A stretch of DNA of 64,000 bases from Hemibagrus wyckioides. Its lineage: Eukaryota; Chordata; Actinopteri; Siluriformes; Bagridae. Numbering within the stretch: position 1 is the first letter of the stretch; every line of letters starts with the position of its first letter. Of this stretch, positions 1-11,900 are shown piece after piece. The notes beneath the pieces were generated by a model. That model saw nothing but the letters and a program-made list of their open reading frames with translations, did no database searches and had not been told where the DNA came from. The position numbers and the translations under genes are program-made. The DNA is taken from assembly GCF_019097595.1 (NCBI RefSeq), contig NC_080734.1, positions 11,560,392 through 11,624,391 of the forward strand, in the 5' to 3' direction.

Positions 1-1572
1 ACTGACCTCCCCAGATAATAAAACATCTGAACTATTCCCTTGAGGTCTATTACTAAAATAATTTTCAAAACCAGCCTTGTCAGACAATTTATTTAAAGAT
101 TTGCTATGTTAGGCACATCATGGCATTGGTATTATTATTCTGGCTAAGTAAAAAAAAAATGAGAAAAGAATGAGAAATAGAACTTTATAATAAGGTCACA
201 ATGCATCTTACCTTCACAGTGTGACTTATATTCGTTTTTAAAAAAGTGTAACAGAACAGATTTTATTTTTAAGATGAAGTTAAGCTGACCTTCCTCTCTG
301 GTCTGTTACTCTTCAAGACAAAAAAAAAAAAAAGTAAAGTCTGATATTCTGGTTTTCCTCACATACATTTGGTCTGTAGCCCCAAGTCGTTTGTTTGTTT
401 TGAAAAACAAAATTCCCAGAGAGCTAGGGAGGGTGTGTGAACAGTACAGAACTGTGTCATGAACACTCAAGAGGAAGTTTAGTCTTTGAATGACTAAAAT
501 AGTTACTTCAATGAAGAAGGATAGAAAAAAGGAAGGGCAAGGGGTATAGTAGCTTTGGTTAAAAATCTCAACATATTATGTGATATTTTTGTGGTATTTA
601 CTCATTATTTGTGAAGAAACCATTCGAAAGATTGTACTAAATAAGACAAGAATGCTCACTGATCCAAGCAAAGACGCATTAATGTATTAGTTTTCAGTGA
701 GACCTGGTCATACATTTCCCTAAACTTTATATCTTGTTTTTTGATAGGGACTTCAGAGCACTTCTGTAAGATAAATAAAGGCATTGGTTAACTGTTAATG
801 TAAATGTATTTGCAAAAAAGCACTATAAATATATAGTACTACATATATAATCACTTAGGAGCAAGTGAGAAGTAGCTTAAAATTACTTATGCACTCTCCA
901 GCTCAAAAGAACTGTGTACATTGAAATAGTAACAAAAAATAGAAGCTGCACTTTATGGGACTTGCCACATGGATGACATATATTACAAGCTTTGCATTTG
1001 GATCCAGGATTTCAAAAGATGCCTGATTGAAGGTTATTTCTGTCCTTGGCCAGTCCTTTGATTTCTTCCATCTTTTTCTAAATAGCCCACTTATCAGTGA
1101 AGTCCAAGTTTAATCTATGAAAAATGTTAAAAGTAAACATGGGTGAAATGTGGTTTAAGACCACACATGTTGCATTCCAAACCCCTTCCTATTTCTATAT
1201 TAAGCTTCAAAGAACTGTATAATATCACATATAAGAGTTTTGTATTCCTCTTGAGCTGTAAACGGTTTGTAAATTCTTGAGACTAAGATAGAGCTTGTTA
1301 ATAATATTGTATCTGAATATGTAAATTGTATGTACAAGATATGCAGCCTAACAGGTCAACAGGTATCAACTTACAGTCACTCCCTCGAAACAGTAACAGT
1401 AAATTGTGGGAGAAGAAACGTTACTAAATTCTAAAGCCATATAGCTCAGACACCCAGGGGAATAGAAAATAGTATTCATATTAAAACAGCCAATTATTTT
1501 GAAACCTGATGAGTGTAAATAACAAATGAAAACTAACAACAAAGTTCCAGTAGTTGCAGAAGGCACAAATTC
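1..1572. other. Intergenic sequence without recognised gene
   Basis: This is AT-rich sequence with poly-A runs and only short, low-complexity reading frames. I see no conserved protein motif, RNA gene or complete transposon in it. Confidence 0.5.
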
Positions 1573-1803
1573 TCAACAGTTCATTAATCTCCAGATGTTG
1601 TTTCTTTTTCCCTGCAGAACCAGATGAATGTTACAGTGCAGTTTCTCCATAGTATCTCTGCTGAGGGCTACATAATACAGACGCGCCACTATGGCTCTCC
1701 CCCGCACCACCCACAGTCCTCTCTGCCAGACCAGCCTCCAGATACAGCACCCTCTCCAAAATAGCACACCGCCCACAAGCACAGTTAGCAAAAGCCTCAC
1801 CAC
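1573..1803 (-). CDS. Unrecognised small ORF with hydrophobic N-terminus
   Basis: This 76-codon frame stands out because it is visibly richer in G and C than the AT-rich sequence on both sides. It opens with a hydrophobic stretch (MVRLLLTVLVGGVLFW) followed by a Trp/Arg-rich segment, which would suit a signal anchor or a single membrane helix. I cannot assign it to a family. It may be the first coding exon of a spliced gene, a relic, or chance. No clear splice donor or promoter was identified, so it is listed only as a candidate. Confidence 0.2.
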   Translation of the reverse strand: MVRLLLTVLVGGVLFWRGCCIWRLVWQRGLWVVRGRAIVARLYYVALSRDTMEKLHCNIHLVLQGKRNNIWRLMNC

Positions 1804-2509
1804 ATTAACAGATGTTTCTTAATATGGGTATGGGTGAGGGCAGGGTGGTGCAGGATGCACTGCACCCATTCCCAGCTGAGTATGCATGGATATCCAGTCA
1901 GCACAGGCCATCACTAATTTACTGAGACTAAAGACCACTTGAGAACTTAATAAAATTAACTACTCCAACCTTATTTGATTTGCTAAATATATGTGCTTTC
2001 ATTTAAAAGATTCCAAAAGAATTTGAGTAATGCCTGGGTGGTACAACAATGTTTATACAATATTATATGATATTGAAAACAGGAGATTTTCTAGTCTAGT
2101 CTAGTTTTGTCACAAAGGTGACTACAGAGCAAAACAAACATGTCAAATGACAGTTCAACTTGGGCAGGCTACATGACTATACGCTGCACCTGCTTTGTAA
2201 GCTCGTTCAGAGAAAGCTGGTTTAACCTATAATTCAGAGAAAGTCTGTAGAACGTATTTCTGATCCTCTGGCCCCCCTTCACTATAAACCCATCATGTAG
2301 AAGGTTTCCTCCCACTATTTCTAAAAGGCTAGGGTTGTTCTGTAACTAAAACATACAGAACATAACTACTGCACTATGAAATAAGCAAAACCAGTATGTT
2401 TAATTACTCCATTTGAAAAAAAAATGAAAATATGGGATAAACATTTACTCACAAAAATCTTTTTCCAAACTAAAATACGTAACATTCAAGTTTAAACAAA
2501 ACTACATTG

Positions 2510-2541
<32 letters not shown>

Positions 2542-4872
2542 TTTATTTATTTTTCAGAATGAAGCCAGATGAATAAAGTTTATTTTCTGGTTCCTGAAAG
2601 TGAAAAATAAATCTTAAGTATGTCTCAGCATGAAGCCTTAGAGGTGTGTTAGATAAAACTGAGATCTTGCATTCTCTATTTCACCTACAATTACCTTTAT
2701 CTTTATGTGAACGGGTCACTCCTGGACACAGACATCGTAATTGCTTCCAGAGAAGTTCAAAAGAAAGTGATGACCTGCCTGTAAACCTGATTTCCTGCTT
2801 TTCTGAATGGAATGCAGCGTTTTGGTACGGTGAAAATATTTTATCTTCACATGCAGTGCTCAGGATATTACGGCCTGTGCATTAAAAAACTGTTAAAATA
2901 CTATAATGGTAAGGAGGTATAACTGAGAAAAAATATGAGACATTGTTAAATACTGATCAGAGCAATATGAAAATGAGCAAACCTAATATGCATTAGATGC
3001 ACTACTTGTCTTAAAATTTGAGACACAATTCCATTTTTTTGTGTAGCTCCAGCAAACAAAGAGCTCCTGTTACCTGTTGTAGGTTGGGTTATGACTCCCT
3101 ATATGCATTTAACAAGATTTTACAAGTCCTCTGTCCTTTTCTATATCCAATAATTCAGCAAGGCACAATGAGGCCAAGTAAGTTTTAGTATTTTATAAAA
3201 ATTGTTATATGACATGGAACACGCAAAAGCACATAAAGCAGGATGATTTGTTTGTTTCTTAAAATAATGTAGTTAGTGTCAATTTAGTTCTTTAATCAAA
3301 TGTAATACATTTATAAGTATTCATTAGTTCCTGAAATTAAAAGAGACACTAAAGGAACTAAATGTCTAAAATTAAACCTTTTTTTTTTTTTTTCACCCCT
3401 TTCTGGTCAGCCATTCAGTTGATGTGTAATTACAGGTTATCTAGTGGTGCTGACCAACACCAACTGCAAGAGGTTCATGTAATCATTTCCATTTCATATT
3501 TCTTTGTAAAGGTTTTTTTCATTAACTATACATTAAAAATATAAAATACTATGACATTAAAATTGAGAAAATTTTGAGAATTATTTTGTGTTCATGAAAT
3601 GCAATCAGAAAGCAATATGATTCAAGTTGGTCAAAAAATGTTAAGGTTCCTTAAAGAAACTAGAGGTAATGGTAATAATGTTGTGTGGTACAAATTCTCC
3701 ACTCAATCCAGTCTTTTCTGGCTCCTCTCTTGCTGGCTCTACAAAATAATGTGTCTACTTTTTTCCATAACCTTTTTGTACCCTAACAACCTGGAAAACA
3801 TGCTGGGCCATGCACATAATTCAGTGAAGAACAGGCCTAAGTGATACAAGCAATGCAGTGTGGGGGTCATGGTGTAAGGAACATTTAGAATTCTGCAGAG
3901 GTAAGGATCATAACAGAGAAACATAAGATCTGTGCAACATTAAAAAAAAAAAACTTCCACAACTTTAGACCTTAACTAGTTCAAATCTCAATAAAATCCT
4001 ACAAAGAAATACAAACTGGTTTGGACTGAACTGTTGGACTGGCAGTTTTTAAACAGCCCTCGAATGGAAGGAGTTGTGTGGCTGTATTGAGTACTTTGTT
4101 TGTTTTCAGTATTCTAATGGAAAACTCACAGTGCTACTATACACCATAAAAAATTAATCTACACATTGCTTGGAAAGACATTGTTGAAACCCTTATAATG
4201 AGACATTAACAAGACAGGGGGGCCAGTAGATTTACTAAAAATCTTAAATATGCAGTTTATAAGTCTATGAAGATTTAAGAGCGAGCTATAATCTTGCTAG
4301 CCTGAGTGTTTAAATACACAATCTGTATTCATAGAATTGAATGAGATTATTCAGGTTAACATTACTGCAGTATGCCTTTGTGCTATTTCATGTGAGAAAC
4401 AGTAAATATTGAGTAAATGCACTACTCTTTCTTCAGCTGTAATGCTTGGCAGCTTTTACAAGGAGTTCACATGGTAAGAGTCATTTTTGTGACTGGACAG
4501 GCCAGTTCGATGGTGGAAAGCTTGACTCACCTTTTGTTGCTAAAATGAGAAAGTGAGAAGGAAGGAATTCCAGATGAGCAACAGCCAAGTTTACGAGTGG
4601 TTTCAGGTCAGTTAATGAGAACACTCTCGCAAAGTGAATTTTAATGGGACACCACATTCAAAATTCCCTGGAAGAACCCAAACAATCACAAAAGTAATGG
4701 CTGCACAGTATGAGCAAGAGGGGAAAAAAAAACATTATTATAAAATATCTCATTAAACAGTATATTTTTCAGAAATACCGAGAAATGTTGTAACAGAAAG
4801 AAAACATGGTAGGAAAAACAAAAGACCATGAAATGAAAATATACTACTGAATATTTTATCTCTCACAATATT
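1804..4872. other. Intergenic sequence without recognised gene
   Basis: This long AT-rich stretch has only short reading frames with low-complexity translations. Apart from a TTTA microsatellite near 2.5 kb I see no domain, RNA or complete mobile element here. Confidence 0.5.
2509..2554. repeat. (TTTA)n microsatellite
   Basis: About eleven near-perfect TTTA units, interrupted once by an extra A. This is a simple tetranucleotide repeat. Confidence 0.95.
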
Positions 4873-5060
4873 TTGCATGTAAATATCAGACTGGAGGCCC
4901 TAGTCAAATGTGTATGCAGAAGGTACATTTGAATGAAAGCTTTTCTGTAAGTTGTTCTGGATAAAGGGTATCAGCAAAATGACAAACATTTAAAAGTTCA
5001 AAATGTAATAAAATAACCAGCAGATGGCAGTAATGCTGAAATTCTGGAGTTTAAAGAGCT
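4873..5060 (+). repeat. Duplicated intergenic block with CTCF-like motif
   Basis: This block aligns collinearly with 23940-24130. Both share the phrases about an 'atatcaga-tggag' start, 'cttctgtaagttg' and a terminal 'cagatggca' motif followed by 'aatgctg'. The 14-mer at 5017-5030 matches the CTCF core consensus CCASYAGRKGGCRS at every position, while the paralogous site at 24100-24113 differs at one. The 'gtaagttg-tctggata' phrase resembles a widespread teleost repeat tail, so the block may be a dispersed repeat rather than unique flanking DNA. Confidence 0.55.
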
Positions 5061-5224
5061 TTACAGTAATTCTTACTTGTGTTGTGTGTTAGGGTATTAG
5101 TAAAGGTAGATGTAAATCTCCCTGTAAAAAGGTAGATAATACTAAAAAAAAATAAAAAATAAATAAAATAATAAAAAACGCTCTTGGCTTTCTATGGACT
5201 CAGATGCTATGCTAAGCTATAGTG

Positions 5225-5575
5225 GTTCAGACAGTAGTGGGAGAAACAGGTGAGCCCCTCTATTGGTTCATGACACTTGTGAAGCTCCATCCATGGTAGG
5301 CCCAGCATGACAGGATGTTTTACTGAGGGGGAAGAGCAGAGGTTGATGCAGTCATAGTGAAGTGCCCCAATTTGCAGTGTGGTTGAATACTATGAGTGAT
5401 GACACTTCCCCTGACGAAATGACCTCACTACGAAGACATAATAAACGCTATGGTCTTGGAAAGGAGAGGACACTTCCCTATGTAGTGATCACAGTCTTGG
5501 TCGCAATAGAAGCAGCAATGTTTTCTTCAATTCCTCTCTCTTTTCATGCCCCAGCTGCATGGGCTCAATAGTGGT
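5225..5575 (-). mobile_element. Degraded Ty3/gypsy gag-protease fragment
   Basis: Read on the - strand, this segment gives HPVMLGLPWMELH followed by a Glu-Gly-Leu-x-x-Phe-Ser-x-x-Cys stretch. It closely parallels the [13 protein letters not shown] region of the gypsy element at 10.6-15.1 kb, which is the C-terminal end of the retropepsin domain. Frames are broken on both sides and no LTR was found nearby. It is an old fragment from a related but distinct gypsy family. Confidence 0.6.
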
Positions 5576-5779
5576 ACTGGTTTCTGGGAGAGCACTTTTG
5601 TTGCAGGGAGATGGCCAGTTGAGGTCGAGATGAATTGTCATGATGAGTGAGTTGAGGGTTAATTCATTGACTTCATGGTTAAGGGTTTGAGGGTTAGAGA
5701 GTTGAAGGTTAAGTTCATTGCAGCATTTTAGCTCCAGCATTTTAGCAGTGTAAACGAGTGGCACAGGATACATTGACTG

Positions 5780-7270
5780 AGTAGATAGCAGAATGGATTC
5801 CAGTAAGTATCAGAAAAATGTGGATGCAAATGTGATAATTAGTGAATCTGAAGCTGAAAAGAGACTGGTTTATACACCAGGACAGTGGCAAACAAGCCTC
5901 TTAATTCCAGTGAAGGGAAACTGTTAATACTACAGCATACAGGCACTGTGCAATTGTGCTAATAAAGCATCAGTCAGTTTGCTGAGCCTGAATCGGAAAT
6001 AAATTTGGCACACTTGGTTTGTTTGCACTTTGGGTTGGTATGTTTCCTTAGGGCACATAAAAAGGGAAAAATGTTATGTTTGAATGAGCACTCACTCTGA
6101 AAACATACAGTAGAGATACAAATAATCACAATGTACCCTAATAGAATGATCATAATATAAATGTGTGTTTGGTGCCATCTTATGGCATAAGTAGAAATTA
6201 ACATGAATTTTTAAGATTTCTTTTTTTTAATTTTTTTTTTTTTAGACTTTTTACTCCAGTCAAGTTTGCTGCCAGGAGTATTCAATGGAGTTGACTGATT
6301 CAAAAATAAACGTGTTCATAGAAGTAGTTAACAGAAATAGACCATGACTATTTCTCATGTGTAGTTTCATATGTAATTGCTAGTTATGAATGTAACTGTG
6401 CTGAGCACTGGATAACTACAGTGCCTGTGACGTTACCTCTGTTGCCTTAACTTTGCACTGAGATAATAGCTAGTCAGATAAGTAAACCAGAAAGTCCTGC
6501 ATCCCACCCTCGAGTTTGCAGGTTAAAGTTTTTTGACATTATGTTGAGGGCCCATGTGCCCAGTGACACAACACCGCTCTCAGTCTGGAGAGGTAGGTGA
6601 CTGTGGTGACCATCACTCCCAGTTATACCCCTTTTGTAAAAAGGCTCCTTATCTTCAGCAAGTCAACGTCTATGTCAGTTTCACTGTGGCAAGAATGTGT
6701 CTTGTAGTCTGGGGTTAAACACATCTCAGATGGCTTGACCTTTTTGTTTGGAGTGTTAAAGTGTATGTTTTCTGTAGTAATTATGTTTGCCATTTTGCTT
6801 CTTCTGAATTTCTCAAACTCTCCCCTTAAAGCATCTCAAGACAAAAGACAGGAGCAGCATCGGGGGAAAATATACATTTTTCCGCTTCTGCTCAATCATT
6901 GGCAGAGTGCTCTTGAACTGATTTTGATTTTGACCAAAAGTTTCTAACAACTAATTAAATTAATATATGTGAAATTAGACATTCTTACAGGTTTAGACAC
7001 AGGTCTGGACGCTGAGGTGAAGAAGCTATAGAAGCTTTGAAACATATCCACAGCTGGAACATTTGCTGGGATTAATATTCCTCCTAAATCTTAATAGTGA
7101 TTTAATAAACAAAATACTAGGTATTGAGATATGTGTATTAGTAAACTATCATAACCTATTCATCAAATTCTTTAAAGTCAGATATATGTTAGCAAAATTA
7201 TATCTTTATTTTCTGTAGGCCTTGAAACCAAAGCTATAAAGTACATATCAGGCATACTGTATGTGGAGGA
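5780..7270. repeat. Trypsin-unit flanking blocks upstream of copy 1
   Basis: No gene is seen here, but parts are recognisable as duplicated trypsin-unit flanks. About 5940-6320 aligns with 32345-32640 and, in part, with 38280-38400 (a shared 'gccatcttatgg' block and a following 'gttgactgattcaaa'-type block). About 6440-6720 aligns with 19330-19620 and 23440-23720 (shared 'taccccttttgtaaaaa' and 'cagcaagtca' phrases), which lie downstream of copies 2 and 3. A flank that normally follows a trypsin gene therefore precedes copy 1, suggesting an earlier copy has been lost or was never included. Confidence 0.6.
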
Positions 7271-7273
7271 CGT

Positions 7274-7332
7274 GTGAGAACATGTATGAAATCTTCAGCT
7301 GTTAAGTGACATTCCCAGCAGGAAAATACTTC
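7274..7332 (+). promoter_or_regulatory. Conserved distal upstream block, trypsin copy 1
   Basis: The block contains 'aaatcttcagctgttaagtg' followed by 'attcccagcaggaaa'. The same block precedes copies 2, 3, 4 and 7 and pseudogene copy 6 at a similar distance. It holds an E-box (CAGCTG, 7296-7301) and a downstream TTCCCA box. Pancreatic acinar genes carry bipartite E-box plus TGGGA sites bound by PTF1, and this pairing is reminiscent of that. The spacing in this copy is 6 nt shorter than in copies 2 and 3. The role is inferred. Confidence 0.4.
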
Positions 7333-7841
7333 AATTTAAAGAGATTCTACACTATCAAAACTGGAAAATAAGTGAGCCAACACACACTGTGCCATTTTCC
7401 TCAATAAATTACCCTGAATTTATGTATTATATATTGTATCTCAAAACAGTAAAGCAAATAAAACATAACTATCCATAATCAAATCTAAACATAATGAATT
7501 CACTTTTAATGGAACTTGCATTAAACCTAAAATATCTACACAATAAACAATCAATATCCCAAACTAACTGATAAACCCAATAGAAAAGATACTCCAGTTT
7601 TAAATTTAATGTTGTTTTAATGAGGTTGATTTCACTGGATTTATTTACCTTGTTGAATAGCTATATCTTAGCCATAAAATTAGATAAATTAATCATTTAT
7701 ATTTGTGAAGAAAGCAGCAAATTGAAGTGAATCAATACATTAAGTGGTAAATAGTTTAATGATAAGTTATTGAAAATATGAAAAAATATTGAAAAAATGC
7801 TGAGTGTTGTGTTCATTTTGGCAAAAAGTCATTGATTTACA

Positions 7842-7965
7842 GAGTCACTTATCAGACTTTAGATTATCTTTAGGTACCAACTGTTGATTGGTCCATATGG
7901 GACTGCTGGTTCACATAAATAGGAGTGTGAACTGAGATCCCCATCGTAGGTGATCAACAGCCATC
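7842..7965 (+). promoter_or_regulatory. Proximal promoter and 5'UTR, trypsin copy 1
   Basis: This block is almost identical upstream of copies 1, 2, 3, 4 and 7. It has an inverted CCAAT box (ATTGG, 7887-7891) and a TATA-like 'cataaatagg' (7914-7923) about 50 bases before the ATG. Transcription would start within the short stretch between the TATA-like box and the ATG, so the 5'UTR is very short, as is usual for digestive zymogens. Confidence 0.7.
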
Positions 7966-9241
<1,276 letters not shown>

Positions 9242-9540
9242 ATCTTCAGTCCTCAATGATATCATACTGTAAAATCCAACATCTGAAATTTTGTTGAAAT
9301 AAAATTTCCTCAAAGAATAAAACAACCTTATATGACTCATCATTCAGAAAACTTGAGTTTTCATTATGAAAAAACAAAACAAAACAAAACCCCACTATAA
9401 TCCTGGTCCTGAAAAACACTTTTACAACGTTTCTCTTGAAATATTTTTTTACATATTTAGATATGCAGGTGCTAGTTTGTTTGTTGGTGATTTATTTCTG
9501 TCATCACAATGAGACACTGTGAGCATAGTTACAATGATAT

Positions 9541-10042
9541 TGTAATGGGCGGACTGTAGCGGAATGACAGGCACGAACAGGAGTAGTTAAACCCCAGGAG
9601 GGGTACGTTTATTGAGGAACACACAATAAGGGAAGGAGAGGGGTGAGCAGAGTGACACTCTGGAGAAAGGAGTAGAAAGGAAGGGAAAGGAGAGGAAGGA
9701 GAAGCGAGCGGAGTGATGCTCTGGAGAAAGGAGTAGAAAGGAAGAATGGGAGAGGTGAGCAGAGTGACGCTAAGGAGCAAGGAGTAGAAAGGAAGGGAAA
9801 GGACAGGAAGGAGAAGCGAGCAGAGTGATGCTCTGGAGAAAGGAGTAGAAAGGAAGGAGGTCAGAGTCTACGTCCGAGAGTTCACATGCGAGACCCAACT
9901 TCTGTGATCAGACCCCGAAGGAGCGAAGGAGAGGAGATTAAGTAGGGGAGCGCCTGCATGGAAAACAATGAGTTGGTGCAATCAATTACACTCAGGAGAG
10001 TGAGTGCGCTGACGAGGGGTGGAGTCTGGCATGCCCGTGACA
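9541..10042 (-). mobile_element. Solo LTR of a Ty3/gypsy-type element
   Basis: This 502-bp insertion is absent from the equivalent downstream flanks of copies 2 and 3. It begins TGTAATGGGC and ends CCCGTGACA, and is bordered by the 5-bp direct repeat GATAT (9536-9540 and 10043-10047). Its TG...CA ends, the reversed poly-A signal 'tttatt' near 9610 and the lack of coding potential indicate a solo LTR in - orientation. Its middle contains three to four imperfect tandem repeats of about 60 bp built on 'ggagaaaggagtagaaagga'. It is not similar to the LTR of the nearby gypsy element. Confidence 0.8.
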
Positions 10043-10047
10043 GATAT

Positions 10048-10606
10048 TTAATAGCTGAAAATATATTTCAGTGACTTCAAACATAAAATATTACAGTCAA
10101 GTGTTGCTGCTACCTTCAAAAAGAGATTTTTTCCACACACTCTCAGTTTTACACCAACATTCAATGTCATATTAACGAGAAATGAAATGTAGAAGTAGTG
10201 GAGATTAAAAAAAAAAAGCTGCAAACAACAAATCTGTCCATGCTGGAGCATATAAAAACACATTTCTGCCCCATGATCCTAGTAGTCTCCTACAAGGACT
10301 TGTTCTCTTTTTTCAACAGTCAGTAAATACTCAAACAAGTCTTTTCTTCATTTCTCTTCAAGATTTCTAAAATTTACGACATTCTGGTTCATCCTATTCT
10401 CCGTGACCTCTTTCACTCCCCTTTCACTGTTCCTCATTACTAGTTGTTCAGCATCTTATAATCCACTTCTATTCTGCCTCTCTGCATTTGACCTTGTTGA
10501 GTCTTCCTATATTGATGATATTTTCACTTTAGAGAATGGAAGCTGGTCAATCTGTCAGATAATGCTTCATTGTTCCAACCTGTGTGTTGTTACCAGCAGT
10601 CTATAT
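10048..10606. other. Downstream flank of trypsin copy 1
   Basis: No gene. The sequence is collinear with 18630-19130 (after copy 2) and 22850-23280 (after copy 3), for example 'attacagtcaagtgttgctg' in all three. It therefore belongs to the duplicated trypsin unit. Confidence 0.6.
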
Positions 10607-10642
10607 ATGTGTGTAAGGATGCGCCCGTGGGCGCGGAGTGGG

Positions 10643-11895
10643 TCAGTTAGGGAAGTTCAAGTGGAACTCCTCTGTGAGTGAGGGATCAAGGATGTCCTGT
10701 GCATTGACCCAACACCATTCCTCTGGGCCATAACCCTCCCAGTCCACCAGGTATTGAAAATGCCCATTACTACGCCGGTAGTTTAGGATAGAGTGTACCT
10801 GGTATGCTAGAGAGCCATCTTTGTCCAACGGCGGAGGGGGGTTCAGTAGTGGCAGGGCTGGTAGCATGCGGTTCGTGGAACGGCTTGAGCAGCGATAGGT
10901 GGAATGTGGGTGATATACGATATGTGGGAGGAAGCTTGAGGTGGAAGGACACTGGATTGACTTGGCGCAGGATTCTGAAGGGGCCGATGAACCTGGGACT
11001 GAGTTTATGGCATGGGAGTTTCAGTTTCAGGTTCTTGGTGGAGAGCCACACTTTCTGTCCCACTTGGTAAGCTGGATGGGGGCGTCGTCGACAATTCACA
11101 TTGCTTTCCTGTCGACGGATCGCCCTCTGAAGCCACACATGAGCTCTCTCCCAGACTTCTTGGCTATGTCTAGACCAATCCTCAACCGATGGTACATCTC
11201 ACGGTTCTCTGGACCACGGAAAGAGGGGAGGTTGGTAGCCCAGAACGCACTGGAAGGGGGTCAAGCCTATGGAGGAGTGGCACAACGAGTTCTGCGTGTA
11301 CTCGGCCCAGGGGAGGAACTCACTCCAACGGTGTTGTTCACGACTGCAGTACATTCTGAGAAACCTCCCAATTTCTTGATTAAGCCGCTCCGCTTGGCCG
11401 TTAGATTGAGGATGGTACCCTGAGCTGAGGCTGACACAGATGCCGAGTCGTTTACAGAATTCTGACCATACACAGGAGGTAAATTGTGGCCCGCGATCAG
11501 AAACAATGTCCTCGGGTAAACCATAGTGGCGAAAAACTTCCCGAAACATAGCAGTGGCAGTTTCCATGGCAGTGGGTAGACCCTTCATGGGGATTAACTT
11601 GCATGACTTGGAGAACTGATCAATCGCTATCATGACTGTGGTGAAAGCTTGTGAGGCAGGGAGGTCAGTGAGGAAATCTAGAGAGATATGAGACCATGGT
11701 CGACGAGGCACGGGCAGTGGTTCTAAGAGACCTTTGGGTAGCTGACGACTGTTTCGGGACTGGGCGCAGGCAGAGCACGAGCGGACGAACTCCTCGACGT
11801 CATGGTTAAGAGACCACCAGAATCGTTCTTGCACCAGTTGAGTGGTTCTACGGATGCCTGGGTGTCCAGAACTCGGGTTCTCGTGGATCCACTGT
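10643..11895 (-). pseudogene. Gypsy I integrase and chromodomain region
   Basis: Integrase and C-terminal part of pol. In order: an HHCC zinc-binding segment (SGHPG... then SCSACAQ), the DDE core ([35 protein letters not shown]), a GPF-type module ([19 protein letters not shown]), and a chromodomain ([20 protein letters not shown]) ending near 10648. Chromodomains target such elements to marked chromatin in other chromoviruses. The domains are spread over different frames, so at least two frameshifts are present. The normal linker after the chromodomain is cut off by the deletion that removed the 3' LTR. Confidence 0.85.
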
Positions 11896-11900
11896 AGAAC

